Positions 21,850-33,047 of a stretch of DNA of 64,000 bases are shown here, piece by piece; position 1 is the first letter of the stretch, and the number at the start of each line of letters is the position of its first letter. The translations under genes were made by a program, and so were the position numbers. Below the pieces are notes generated by a model that was not told where the DNA came from, made no database searches, and saw only the letters and a list, made by a program, of their open reading frames with translations. The stretch is from Apostichopus japonicus (Eukaryota > Echinodermata > Holothuroidea > Aspidochirotida > Stichopodidae), in NCBI RefSeq assembly GCF_037975245.1, contig NC_092574.1, positions 12,055,213 to 12,119,212 on the forward strand, read 5' to 3'.

Positions 21850-22460
21850 AAAATCTGAAACTTTGTTAACAGGTTATCTCACCATGTACAGCTAACATCA
21901 AGTTCACACTTCGAACAATTAGAAGAATGTATTCGGTATCTACCACCTTAGTAAATTCTGCACTGTTATTGCTTTGGGAGGGGCCAAAGGTTATATGAGA
22001 TAACCAATGGTCTAAACCTGAAAACTTTGAATGAGCTAACTCAAGGAATAAAGCTACACAGAATGTCAAATTTGTCCCTCTGATTGAATACTTGCCATCT
22101 TTAATGTTTACTTTTTTTAAGGTCAAATGTCATTTGAGGTCAATTTTAGTTAGAATCTGAAAACATACAGCTTGCATGAAGTTAATGCTCAGTATGTAGA
22201 CACTCTCAATAAATACTCAGCTGGTAGTTTGTTGGGAGAATTCAAGGTCATTTGAGGTCACTAGTGGTCAACAACTGACAACTTTTCTAGCTGAAGAAGT
22301 GAAGTTTTGGTTAATGTCAAATTTGGTACGAATTAATAAGCATTTGTCTTCTATTTTTTTGGCTGTTTCGGTCAAGGTCACTCGAGGTCAGGTAAATTCA
22401 CAGTCTGAAAAACTTCGTAAACAAGGTATCTCACCATGCACATGGTGAGATATAAGCCCT
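21850..22460. repeat. Degenerate repeats rich in AGGTCA direct pairs
   Basis: TTAACAGGTTATCTCACCATG at 21868 recurs as AAACAAGGTATCTCACCATG at about 22419. Between them AAGGTCATTTGAGGTCA (22245) and AAGGTCACTCGAGGTCA (22374) place two AGGTCA half-sites four bases apart. The phrase TGAGGTCA also appears near 22134. Decayed internal tandem duplication is likely. A perfect palindrome (TATCTCACCATG, CA, CATGGTGAGATA) lies at 22427-22452. Confidence 0.6.
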
Positions 22461-22824
22461 AGACTAGAAGAACAAATGAACAGATCTTTTACTTGACATG
22501 TGGATTCCTACATACATAATAATATTAAGAACCTTTGAAAACACGAAAACTCAGAGTTGTCCACACCTTATCTTTGAGTACACGTTTAGTTCTCCTTTGC
22601 TAATAGTCGCAAGAGATGTTTTTCCATTTCACTGTGGATCCCATGTACTCAGTAGAACTCTCCCCTCCAATACGCTGCAATATTAATAGGCAAAGGAATC
22701 ACTAAGTCTCGTGGCTTTCTGTTTGCATATCAAGTACACCTGATCTTTGAGGACAAAAGTCTGACATTACGCTACTTTGACTTAAATTACTCATTTACAC
22801 ATTTTGTAACAAATTTTTCTTTCA

Positions 22825-23010
22825 GGCGAATGGATACCATTATGAAGTTATTGGTGGCATCCACAATCAGCCTGTAAGGAGCTGAGGGAGAAAAATCCAG
22901 ACAAGAATGTGTTCGCTTCCCGTCTCTGTATAATTTACAGTAGGTCTCTGTCTAAAGATGCAAACTTTGGTTAGCAAACAAGCACAACAAAAAAGGGGAA
23001 ACCTGGCATC
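22825..23010 (+). pseudogene. Frameshifted fragment resembling ParB-like invertebrate proteins
   Basis: After acceptor-like TTTCTTTCAG the frame reads ANGYHYEVIGGIHNQ. One base later a second frame gives KELREKNPDKNVFASRLCII and YSRSLSKDA, and a third gives LANKHNKKGETWHQ. This order (EVIGGIHN..A.KEL, FxxRxCxxY, LxxxxALxLAxxHNxxG) matches, from memory, large families of uncharacterised invertebrate proteins with a ParB-like fold (IxGxH). At least two frameshifts show it is dead. It may be an old mobile-element gene, and the hAT element at 23271 inserted just downstream. Confidence 0.45.
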
Positions 23011-23270
23011 AGTTGAGCATTAAGGTAAAGGTGACAACTGTGAATGTAACATTGTTTTTATCGAAGAATTTCTGCCGAGCAGTTATTCTTCTCATTCTCC
23101 ATATTGTATATTCAGGTTGCAATGACCAATGCATTATGACATTGAAAGTGTGCATGGAAAGTCCTTGTCTATACATAACACATAACTTTGTGTTGTGCAC
23201 ACTGCACACAGAATAGCTCTGTTACAGTATGTGAATTTTCAAATGATTGTTATCTAATCACTCTCATTGG

Positions 23271-24310
23271 CAGGGGCGTAGCGAGCGGGGGGGGGGGGGT
23301 GGGGGTGTCACATCCCCCCAATAATTTGGTCGCTGTCTGCAAATTTTGGGTCTGTCGGCAAAAGGAGAAAAGGTGAAGAGAGCGGAAGGGGAAGAAAGAA
23401 GGAAAGCTAAATTGAGAAAAGGAGAACGGGAGCTTCTTTATCGGTTATTTCGATTTTCCAGTTCTTCATCTGATAAACTCATTCACCAATCCAATCACCC
23501 GACGCATGCAAGTTAAAAACCTCTCGGCAAATAACTGATAATGTCACGGCCGTCAGTATAGCTACTGTAGCCAGGCTCAGCCAGATGAGTGCCAGAATCG
23601 CCGGCAACTCAGTGAAAGAGAAAAGTGGTATTGCTCCAACTAAAAATATTGATGAAAAGGTATACATACTCATTGCGATGGTTTGAGCCAAAGAGGCGTA
23701 GGCAAAGCCTAATTACATTCACCAATGTTCAGCAATCAGAATCTGACTTCCTAATTTCAAGCTGCGATTTGTATAATCTACTTTCCAATATAAGGTACCG
23801 GTATGCAATTTTTCTTTGTTATCCAATTAATTCTTCTTCTGCCGACTGCCATAAAAGTAATATCGAAATGGAAATTTTACGGTGCCAAATTTGACTTAAA
23901 ATATGCACCAGCTGATAGGCGCGTAGTCAATAGGCGCGTAGTCAAAGAGCATATTTTTTTATGATATCGCTAGTAATTTCAAAAGAGAAAATGCTAAGAT
24001 ACAAGGCCTGGGAAGTGCCATTTCCAGCGATCTGGGAGGCATTTTCAGCCCAAATTTTCTTAGTGGCGCTACGCTTAGATAGTTTGCAATACCGTATCTA
24101 CCGCTCTGATAGTTTGCCAACATTTTCGCCCTCCCTTAGCAAATTCCTGGCTACGTGCCTGGCACCAGATTGCATCTAAGGACGTTTCAAAACTAAAAAT
24201 TTTTACGACCCCTCCCCTTAGACCCCTCCCCCATTTCAGTCACCACTTCCAGATCCGTCGGCAAATCAAATTCTCCACACCCCCAACAAAAAACCTTCGC
24301 TACGCCCCTG
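23271..24310. mobile_element. Non-autonomous hAT element with 8-bp target duplication
   Basis: The left end CAGGGGCGTAGCGAGCGGGG and the inverted right end TTCGCTACGCCCCTG form TIRs of about 14 bp. The flanks CTCATTGG (23263-23270) and CTCATAGG (24311-24318) match at 7 of 8 positions, the 8-bp duplication expected for hAT. The inner ends are G-rich then purine-rich at the left (GAAGAGAGCGGAAGGGGAAG) and C-rich at the right, and both contain the phrase 'GTCGGCAAA'. No transposase remains. A smaller element is nested at 23912-24161. Confidence 0.85.
23912..24161 (-). mobile_element. Nested 250-bp hAT-like MITE with GCACCAG duplication
   Basis: The right end CTGGCTACGTGCCTG and the left end (a doubled ATAGGCGCGTAGTCA) are inverted relatives. 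GCACCAG occurs immediately outside both ends (23905-23911 and 24162-24168), a 7-bp exact match within a possible 8-bp duplication. Internal sequence is homologous, inverted, to 9623-9825. The left TIR carries a 16-bp tandem duplication. Confidence 0.75.
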
Positions 24311-24318
24311 CTCATAGG

Positions 24319-25222
24319 GAGGATTAGGTACAATATTGCCAGTTGGACCATTAACAGTAACACGCAACAGTTGCCATGGTAGTGGTTAGTTTTCCCTTGT
24401 AGGGTTGGGTTGATTTTCTTAAAACTTGGTATGAAGGTGTCCTAGGGTAAACTTCTATGTTTAGCAGACATCTGAAACATAGGTCAAATGTCACATCAAA
24501 TTAAATTCAATATTTGAATTCAGTATTACTTCAAGGGGAAACATTACATTCAAATGAAATCTTCACTTGTATAATGGGAACAACATGTAGGCCACTAATA
24601 CAGGCAGAAACATGTCCTTTTTCATAGTATTACTCAGATTGTAGAGGACAGCAGCCTTTGTTCATTTGTTTTTTTACTATCAATGCGACAGATAAAAAAT
24701 AAATTAAAATGGTAAGACTGTCAGGGTAGAATAAAGTTTTATTTCTCTACTTTTTCTGAAGATGACACAGAAATGCTCACACAGTCTGTTTGGTCTGGCC
24801 ATTGCGTTCAAGAGGAAAACCATTGCAAGGAAACTCTGATGGGATGATGGCCAGATCTTAATGTGCTAACTGTTGCTAGAGATGATCCTCTGACCACAGA
24901 GGATGAAAAAAAGGTGTACAGCACTGATTAAAAGAAGCGTATTGATTTTGGTGAAATTCAAAGATCATTTGGGGACAACAGGGAGGTTAATTGTCCTGAA
25001 GGGTATATGTGTTCATATTCAGGTAGTGGCAACACTGAAACAGCCACGTGGTCTACTACTCTGCAAATCCTAAAATGCTTGTTTTAAGTGTGAATAAGAT
25101 AAAAAAAGGAGGGGGTGGGTAAGGTTACAGTGACTTCTCCTACTATTGCATTTTCTTGGTGAAAAATAATTAGTATGGGTATCAGTATGCCCATTAGAGC
25201 AATCTGAGGGTCTGAATACATC
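24319..25222. other. Spacer with weak exon-like plus-strand segment
   Basis: A plus-strand frame near 24765-24980 (for example VARDDPLTTEDEKKVYS) looks protein-like but contains stops and is not recognised. It may be another decayed piece of the gene at 22825. Nothing else is seen. Confidence 0.3.
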
Positions 25223-26232
25223 CTTCAGAACTGCATTGTAAGCCACTTACTGATGTTATTAATGATGTAATTTCTTATTGCTAAATGACACTCCGAGCAG
25301 TAGGGGGTGTATTGGTACAGACTTCAGAACTGCATTCTTAGCCACTTGATGGTGTTATTATGTTATTTCAGAACTAATGTTGTAACTTCTTGGTGCTAAA
25401 TGACACTCTAACCAGTTGTGGGGCGTATTGGTACGCCCCTTAGAACTGTATTGTAAGCCAATAAATTTTGTTACTTCTTGGGGTAAAATAACACTCCAAA
25501 CATTAGCGGGGCGTATTGGTACGCCCCTTAGAACTGTATTGCAAGCCACTAAATTTTGTAAATTCTTGGTGCTAAATGACACTCCAACCAGTAGCGGGGC
25601 GTATTGGTACGCCCCTCAGAACTGTATTGTAAGCCACTAAATGTTGTTACTTCTTGGTGCTAAATGACACTCCAACCAGTAGCGGGGCGTATTGGCTCGC
25701 CCCTTAGAACTGTATTGTATGCCAATAAATGTTGCTACTTCTTGGGGTAAAATAACACTCCAACCATTAGCGGGGCGTATTGGTACGCCCCTTAGAACTG
25801 AATTGCAAGCCACTAAATGTTGTTACTTCTTGGTGCTAAATGACACTCCAACCAGTAGCAGGGCGTATTGGTACGCCCCTTAGAACTGTATTGTAAGCCA
25901 ATAAATGTTGTTATTTCTTGGGGTAAAATAACACTCCAACCATTAGTGGGGCGTATTGGTACGCCCCTTAGAACTGTATTGCAAGCCACTAAAATGTTGT
26001 TACTTCTTGGTGCTAAATGACCCTCCAACCATTAGCGGGGCGTATTGGTACGCCCCTTAGAACTGTATTGTAAGCCAATAAATGTTGTTACTTCTTGGGG
26101 TAAAATAACACTCCAACCATTAGCGGGGCGTATTGGTACGCCCCTCAGAGCTGTATTGTAAGCCACTTAATGGTGTTTCTTCTTGGTGCTAAATGACACT
26201 CCCATGCAGTTGTGGGGTGTATTGGTTTCACT
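25223..26232. repeat. 88-bp tandem array, A/B dimeric order, shared dyad core
   Basis: About 11 units are present. The core GGGGCGTATTGGTACGCCCC starts at 25420, 25508, 25596, 25684, 25772, 25860, 25948, 26037 and 26125, a period of 88 (once 89). Two unit types alternate: A has 'CCAATAAATGTTG' and 'GGGGTAAAATAACACTCC'; B has 'CCACTAAATGTTG' and 'GGTGCTAAATGACACTCC'. The order from 25440 is A B B A B A B A B. The outermost units are degenerate. The inverted core, GGGGCGTACCAATACGCCCC, differs by one base from that of the 70-bp array at 951. Confidence 0.95.
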
Positions 26233-27694
26233 GATTCACTTCTGTACAGGGAAAAGAGGTATTTAACTTCCTTTTAATTCATGTAAGATATTAACCAACT
26301 TAATTTCAGTTTATGGTCATGTAGATAAAATATAACATGAAATACATAAGTTGGTACAAACAAAGAATAATTTTCTCATTGTGTTATTTTTGTCTCAAAT
26401 TTATATATCTGCAGTATGATTACAATGCATTTGCCTTTTTAACTCACATTTTGAAGGTTTATAGACAATGACAGTCATATTGCAGTTTTTTCCCTTATAT
26501 ATACCATATTTTTATACCCGAGTGCAAACGTCATTAAAAGCAACATAATTTCTGGTAAATTTATCAATGTTGAACAAAAAGTTTTTTTTTTCTTGGACAA
26601 AAGTCAGGTTTAAATAGTTCCTAGAAACCCTAAATGTTTCCTAGCCTCTTGCTTATTAACAGCAATATTATAGGGTATAAAGAAGCACTGATGAATATAA
26701 GGATCATATGATTTTGACGGTACCTCAGAGTCAACTGAAAGTTTTCTACAAGAATTGTGGTGACAAGATCAAAAGATATTGTTTCTAAAACTTGAAAGAA
26801 AGAATAACCCACACGATACTTAAAGGCATTGAACTCTCCCCAAACCGCGTGCGGCAATCTGAAAAAGTAAACTTTCCGTTGCTTGCAAGTGACGTTTTTT
26901 TTCGTGTCGTTACAAAATGCAGACAGTACAGTAATGGAACGTGATACCTTGTTATCTTTAGCTGGACCTGAGATGTCCATCGTTGAATTGTTTGTACACA
27001 GCGCTGTGGGTATTGACCGCAGCTGTATGTACTGACTATACACTAGAGTCTAATTACCGATGGTAGCAAGCTGTGTGTGTTTTTTTCTGCGATCGATGGT
27101 GGTGTCTAACAGTTCTGTTACACCTCATTCGAAACTAGGCCAGATTACCGGCATTAGACGTTTCTTTTTGCGCGAGTCTTCACACCCTTTAAATCACTTG
27201 GTTTATTCAGATTAAACAGCTCCCTGGATTAATAACCATTCAGCAGTCGCATAAAGGTAGCACAATAAACCTGGAGGGCTGGTACGTTGCTCACCGCATA
27301 TAGATTATCTGAAGTAACTGCTTGCAAGTTGCAGCAGTACTGTTATGTATATCTCCTCGTTTCAATTGATGTGCAGTATACTATTCTTGCCAGCTTCTCA
27401 TATTTGATTATCTTCTCAAATAATTGACGTTAATGGAAGCTTCTGGAGATTCAAATTGCAGGGTGAAGATTGTCCTAGTCAGATAAAGCAGCCATTTGAT
27501 ACTAAAATCTACCACAACAGTGCAGTTCACAGTTCATGCGGTGGCAAATAATGACATAAAATCTTGTAAATCTTCATGGTTGTTAGTGGTGATGCTCTGG
27601 GGTTTCCGATGAACCGGCTATTCTTCGTAGTATAGATTCACTTGTTGTCTGACTCTCCGTGAGGGTGTTTTGATGGTGGTTTCCGAAGCTGAGT
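26233..27694. other. Spacer, no supported gene
   Basis: AT-rich to 26800, then more CpG to about 27150. A minus-strand ATG near 26979 opens MDISGPAKDNK before a possible donor AAG|GTATCA, but there is too little to call a gene. Confidence 0.35.
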
Positions 27695-27945
27695 TTATCG
27701 ATAAGTAATGTCAGGAAGCGAACTTGATTTGCGACTGGTATGATGATGTTCAAGATGTGGTTGCTTCCTTTTATCTTTGTGTTTGGCGATGTAGAGTATC
27801 TGTGACTTGGTTGAGTTGAGTTCCATTCCCCAGTCGTTGCAACAGTTGTATATTCGGTTGAGGTAGCGTTGTAGGTATTCCTCTGCTCTGAGTGGCCATG
27901 GTCCAGATGGCGATGTCATCACCATATTGCGAATGTTTGATGTGG
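27695..27945 (-). pseudogene. Non-LTR retrotransposon reverse transcriptase fragment
   Basis: On the minus strand one frame reads YGDDIAIWTMATQ, a form of the reverse-transcriptase catalytic 'Y/F-A-D-D' box. After a frame change another reads EYLQRYLNRIYNCCNDWGME and LNSTKSQILYIAK, the following conserved block of non-LTR elements ('LQ..L..I..W...WGM.LN..KS'). The fragment then stops at 27695. It is a short, frameshifted relic of a Jockey- or I-like LINE. Nothing else of the element is recognised around it. Confidence 0.75.
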
Positions 27946-30239
27946 TCCTTGAAGCCGACTCCCCCATGTAGGGGGGATCCTCCCCTTTAGACGTCAAATG
28001 GTGCATTCTACGGCAAATACCACAAATGAAACAATTACATTGATTGGTTTTAAACAATGTTACCATTGTAAATGAGGCGGAGTGCCGTGTATAAGGATGT
28101 GTTTAGTTCATCTCCCGGAAAAAAACAAATGTTAGTCGTGCAATAGTGCATACTAAGGCATAGTTAGACTATAACTTGGGTTTTAAATTAGATAAACACG
28201 CAAGGTTGCGCTAAAAACCAGTATCCTTTTTTTATGGGGTTGAATAGCCAAGAGGAAAATTCATGTTTGTCTGATGAAAGCGGAACATAGCGTAAGCATT
28301 CTAGTAAAATTGACATTCAGTTCAGAACTATCGTATTCGAGATAACTAAATTTAAAGCTCAAGAGTACATAGAGATGTGTATCTATAGATGCACATTGAC
28401 CAATTTGTTTATGTTTATAAGTTGATAAAATACACTTTCGTCCTCAAAAGTGCAATGCATTAACATCTGAATACTCATATAAACAGTCAATTGGGTATTG
28501 ATCACTGCACAACACCAAATTTGGAATATTGTCCAATCCAAGGTCAAAACAATAAAGTGAAAATAATGAAAAAGTAAACCAATATTGCTGTCATTGCGCA
28601 ACTATGACATCAGACCTGTGTGCTTCAAGTTCAATCATGGTAACAAACTATGACATATTCAACTATCAAGATCTCGAAAACGCAATTTAAGAACTACATG
28701 CAAATTTCACCAGGAAGTTTAGTATATGTGCTTTTTCCCTAGTCAAAAACAAAGTTTGCTTTGACTACCATTTTAAGGGGGAAATGTTGAAAACCCCAAC
28801 GTCTTTAAAAACAGTTTCCTCCTTGCATTCCTATCCAAAGTGTTACGAAGTCCAGATATCATGGTTTGGGAAACGAACACAATAAAGTAGGTTAGAGAGG
28901 TTTTGTTTTAAAAGAATCTAATGCGTGTCTCTTGGTAACAAAAATATATATAACTTGGCATAAATACATTACATACCTTAATACTTAAAGTTAACTTAGC
29001 GCGCACGCAAGGTACCTCGGCTACCGCTGGGCTCTCCGTCGGGGTGTCAAATCCCAGGGTAGTCTGTAACCGTAGTGCGGGTGGGTCTGGAAGCTTCCGG
29101 AAGGAGCTTTTCGTATAAATAACAGCTCCGGTATAGAGAACAGGACCAGGTAAGGTAAATAATAAGTTCAGAAGAATGGTATCCAAGAGAGAGTTAAAAG
29201 TAAGTCACACACAGCGTGGTTGGCATGGTGAAGAAAGGCCGGAACGGAAAAGATAGGTTTTGTAAGGGTATAGGCAGACATAGTCGTTTTACGTGGCGTG
29301 ACGTACAGGTTGGTGCCACTGGGAGAAGAGCGAGAGCCACTCCTTGAAAACTAATTTATATGACATTCGGTGAGGTTACTCGACCGTAGCTTAGAACTGC
29401 ACTGATTGTGCTCTACGTTTACAAATTAGCATAATAATACACCATTTAGGAATTGCATAACATCAATTAGCGTAGTTAACCTTTAAAGTAACATGCTGCA
29501 TCATAACAAAAGAGTTAGTACGAAGTTCTAAGAACTGAGCCCCATACAGCCTATAGTCTCATAAATGTAGAGCAGTAATCACATCCTTCCGTTAAATGAT
29601 TAAATGAAGCAGCTGCTGAGTAGGCTCCCTAACCCCATCCCCCGCCCACCCACACCCACATAATTAACGTGCCTCCTAACGCCTAACCGATAAAATGTGT
29701 CACTGTGTCCCCTTTATGACAAAGAATTGAACTAATTACCCTAACCTTAAATCATGACTGTCTGGAACACTGGAGCAATGTGATATCTAAAGCCGCAAAT
29801 CCATTGATACCTTTAGTAAACAAGAACATCCAAAGTGTACGTTTCAAGTTTCTTATATCCAGTGATGTGTTTGCATGCACACCCAATAAATCAGTCCGTC
29901 CGCGTGAAACATCACTCCTTTTGACTATGGAGTCACTCTAACCGACCTTGCAAAATTGTGAGGCAACCGCGAATTGTTAAGTCGACATTGACTACACCGC
30001 CGATCGCACAGTCGGTAACCACTATTACGGTTAGATTCATCCAACACGGCAACATACAGAAACGCTGTACTCAAAGCCGAAGACTTCGTGAGTTGGTCAG
30101 CGACGGTCCTTCTCAGAAAGGTCAATATAATTAAAATCGAAGGGTTTGCATTGTTTGTCAATGTAGAAAAACATTCAACAGGCTAATTAAATTAACAAAG
30201 GAACATTAAAATTATACTTGGTACTACTTCATACACACT
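27946..30239. other. Spacer, no supported gene
   Basis: No repeats stand out. A CpG-richer patch at about 28990-29110 and another at 29930-30110 carry short minus-strand open frames without recognisable domains. Confidence 0.35.
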
Positions 30240-30560
30240 CTAAAAAAATTGGTCATTTTTTTTGCCCAACTTTTAACCAACGCTGGGGAAGTATGTATCC
30301 AACCAACTGTTGAGCATTTTTTGCCCAATTGCCGCTGGGTAATGTTTTTACTCATAGTTGGGCATATTATTTTACCCATAAATAGTAATTAAGAAATTAC
30401 CCAACTGGCCTGTTGGGCAATGTTTATCATTTGTTGGCGAAATATTGAATACGAATATCATATGGTTGGGTATCCTTTACTACTAATTGGGCAACATAGG
30501 GCTATTTATTGGTCGATATTTCGACATTATTTAAGCAGTTTTTCTCCCTTTATTGGGTAA
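30240..30560. repeat. Degenerate TTGGGCAA / TTGCCCAA repeats
   Basis: The words GCCCAACTT, GCCCAATTG, AGTTGGGCAT, ACCCAACTGG, TGTTGGGCAA, GGTTGGGTAT and ATTGGGCAAC recur about every 30-60 bases in both orientations. This gives many possible small stems. It is probably one decayed inverted or tandem repeat element. Confidence 0.6.
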
Positions 30561-30854
30561 TGGATAGTTAATCAATATATTCATAATGATCAATACAGGT
30601 ATTTCACGGTTTTTTACTGACTATACACAAAAATGTTGAATGATATAAATTAAAATAGGTGGGATGAACATGGAAGGTTGGATGATTGTGAACAAGTATA
30701 GCATACACCAAACCAAAAAGACAGATCTAACAACACAGTGTATTGTAGAATGATTTATTGAACATCTACTTTCTTGAAGCAGCATATCAAAACAAATTTA
30801 AAGCAGATAAAACAGATTAAAATCATAAAGAAAAAATACACTTATCACATCCCA

Positions 30855-31620
30855 CTTTGCTATTGTAGCATGCTACTATTGTCAATCAATTGTCATAGTA
30901 ACATGTAACTGTCATCCACCCATTGCTATTATAGCATGCTACTCACGTCCACCCATTGCTATTGTAACATGCTACTCTCATCCACCCATTGCTACTGTAG
31001 CATGCTATTTTTGTCTACCCATTGCTATTGTAACATGCTACTCTCATCCACCCATTGCTACTGTAGCATGCTATTTTTGTCTACCCATTGCTATTGTAAC
31101 ATGCTAATCTCTTCCAACCCATTGCTATTGTAACATGCTACTCTCTTCCACCCACTGCTATATTGTAGCATGCTACTCTCATCCACCCATTGCTACTGTA
31201 GCATGCTACTCTCATCCACCCATTGCTACTGTAGCATGCTATTTTTGTCTACCCATTGCTATTGTAACATGCTAATCTCTTCCACCCATTGCTATTGTAA
31301 CATGCTACTCTCTTCCACCCACTGCTATATTGTAGCATGCTACTCTCATCCACCCATTGCTACTGTAGCATGCTACTCTCATCCACCCATTGCTATTGTA
31401 GCATGCTACTCTCATCCACCCATTGCTACTGTAGCATGCTACTCTCATCCACCCATTGCTATTGTAGCATGCTACTCTCGTCCACTCATTGCTATTGTAG
31501 CATGCTACTCTCGTCCACTCATTGCTATTGTAGCATGCTACTCTCATCCACCCATTGCTACTGTAGCATGCTACTCTCATCCACCCATTGCTATTGTAGT
31601 ATACTTCTCTCGTTCACCCA
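30855..31620. repeat. 33-bp minisatellite with perfect GTAGCATGCTAC palindrome
   Basis: About 22 units of ATTGCTAYTGTAGCATGCTA then CTCTCATCCACCC have a period of 33. Most units contain the 12-bp palindrome GTAGCATGCTAC. Because 33 is a multiple of three, all frames give 11-residue periodic open frames (for example MLLSSTHCYCS repeated, and on the other strand SNGWMRVACYN), reaching 188 codons. A 198-bp internal segment (about 30990-31185) recurs near 31190-31370, so there is higher-order duplication. The periodic open frames are not evidence of a protein. Confidence 0.95.
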
Positions 31621-32352
31621 TTGCTTCTCCTGTCATTGTTTATCAAAATGTGTTTATTTTTACACTGTGCCTGGTTAGTTCTCAAATTCAAGAAATATAT
31701 GAGCAGGGAAGCATTACCAACCAATGTAATCAATAGTTTAAGGATCATGAATCAGAAACTGCTATGGGCACAGGATCATAAATCAGAAACTGTTTTGGCG
31801 CAAGTCTAGATAAGCTTTAAAAGATGACCAAAGGCTGATTCCCATATTAAATCTTCTATCAGTAATAGAAAACTAATCCAAATGAGACAGCACAGGTGGA
31901 AACACATATCTTATGTTTCAACATTTAATTACATTTTAGTTTTGTTGGAACGAGACTGGTTAGCTAACACCAGATCATTGTGATGCTAAACCAAAGCTAG
32001 GGGTACCATCATGTCATGTTAGTACTCTATGCACAGGTTTTCCGAAATATTAACTGATTTTGTAAGACATTACTGTGATGGTGTTAATGAATATAATCTA
32101 TTAAAACAAATTATTTTTGGCTGATTCAGTATGAAATAAAATGGCAAACACTTAAACATGAATGATGAAACCAAGTTAACTGATACTGTAATTCACCAAA
32201 TTCCTTGAACGCCAAGCCATGAAAGCTAAGTAATAGAACAATGGAAGTTAAGAAAAATCATCTGTAATTTTACACAGTATTTACACTTTAAATTTGTTCT
32301 ATCAAGATGTAATGCATGATATAAATACAATGAATAGTTAGGAATAAAAGAA
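31621..32352. other. Downstream flank of the exon at 32353
   Basis: AT-rich sequence, presumably 3'-untranslated or intergenic for the minus-strand gene ending at 32353. I see no other feature. Confidence 0.4.
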
Positions 32353-32670
32353 CTACTTTGAATCTGATGCGATGAATGCACGCAGATTTCGAATGGAACT
32401 TGTGATGCTTGCCTCAGTGAAGTCATAGATCACAACCTGCAAAAACTGCCATGCAATCTTACACGTTGGTTGATATTCAATGTCAAATATGTACATGGCC
32501 TTAAAGCATACGTCAATAGCTTTCATGAGTGACTGCTGAGGGAGTGCATTCCGTTCTATGATGACATAAGTTTGTGATGGAGTTATCCGACTTCCCCTGC
32601 ACACAACAAATGGCTGTGGGGTTTCTGTTGCTTTGAGGGTCTTTACATATTGGTCTATGTCAAACACTTC
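32353..32670 (-). CDS. Terminal coding exon of an uncharacterised gene
   Basis: The acceptor CTTTCTTTCCATAG|GAAGTG at 32670 opens a 105-codon frame to TAG at 32353. It reads EVFDIDQYVKTLKATETPQP..., with TPSQTYVIIERNALPQQSLM and then KAMYIFDIEYQPTCKIAWQF, ending in IRNLRAFIASDSK. It is free of stops and frameshifts and has ordinary codon composition. From memory, a similar C-terminal arrangement ('P.Q..ViiE...L......A.D..FK..YIF.I.Y.......W.FLQ') ends many uncharacterised, lineage-expanded invertebrate and fish proteins, some with zinc fingers, but I cannot name the family. Its upstream exons are not found to the right; they may lie beyond the 20-kb satellite, or this may be an isolated gene fragment. 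Confidence 0.65.
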   Translation of the reverse strand, partial: EVFDIDQYVKTLKATETPQPFVVCRGSRITPSQTYVIIERNALPQQSLMKAIDVCFKAMYIFDIEYQPTCKIAWQFLQVVIYDFTEASITSSIRNLRAFIASDSK

Positions 32671-32760
32671 CTATGGAAAGAAAGAAAAATGCAATATTTT
32701 AAGAAGTGTAGTTATCTACAATTTCATGAAATGACACAAATTAAAAAAACCATGTAGCTA

Positions 32761-32763
<3 letters not shown>

Positions 32764-32801
<38 letters not shown>

Positions 32802-33047
32802 TAGGTTGGCGTCTATCTTGGCGCAGAGTGCTCTATGTCCATTGGACAGAGCGGAATATATGTTGATACTAGATGAGACTAGTGGAACACTAGTAGTTGT
32901 AACTCGGAGTTTCACACGTTATAGCGATCGTCAGACAACTCCGATCGTCAGACAACTCCGATCGTCAGAGTTGTCTGACGATCGCTATAACGAGTGAAAC
33001 TCCGAGTTACAACTACTAGTGTTCCACTAGTCTCATCTAGTATCAAC

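Noticed and set aside
23479-23691. 70-codon minus-strand frame with a hydrophobic stretch (possible membrane protein)
   Set aside because: It lies wholly inside the non-autonomous hAT element and has no supporting signals.
26630-27043. 137-codon minus-strand open frame
   Set aside because: Codon composition is AT-driven with no recognisable domain. Only a short MDISGPAKDNK start before a weak donor is suggestive, which is too little for a call.
30936-31736. 188- and 113-codon periodic open frames (MLLSSTHCYCS repeats)
   Set aside because: The 33-bp repeat unit is a multiple of three and stop-free in several frames, so open frames are expected without coding.
32930-33010. Second hammerhead-like core (CTGACGA...GTGAAAC) in the palindrome arm
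   Set aside because: GAAA does not directly follow a stem after CTGACGA, so the required core geometry is not met.
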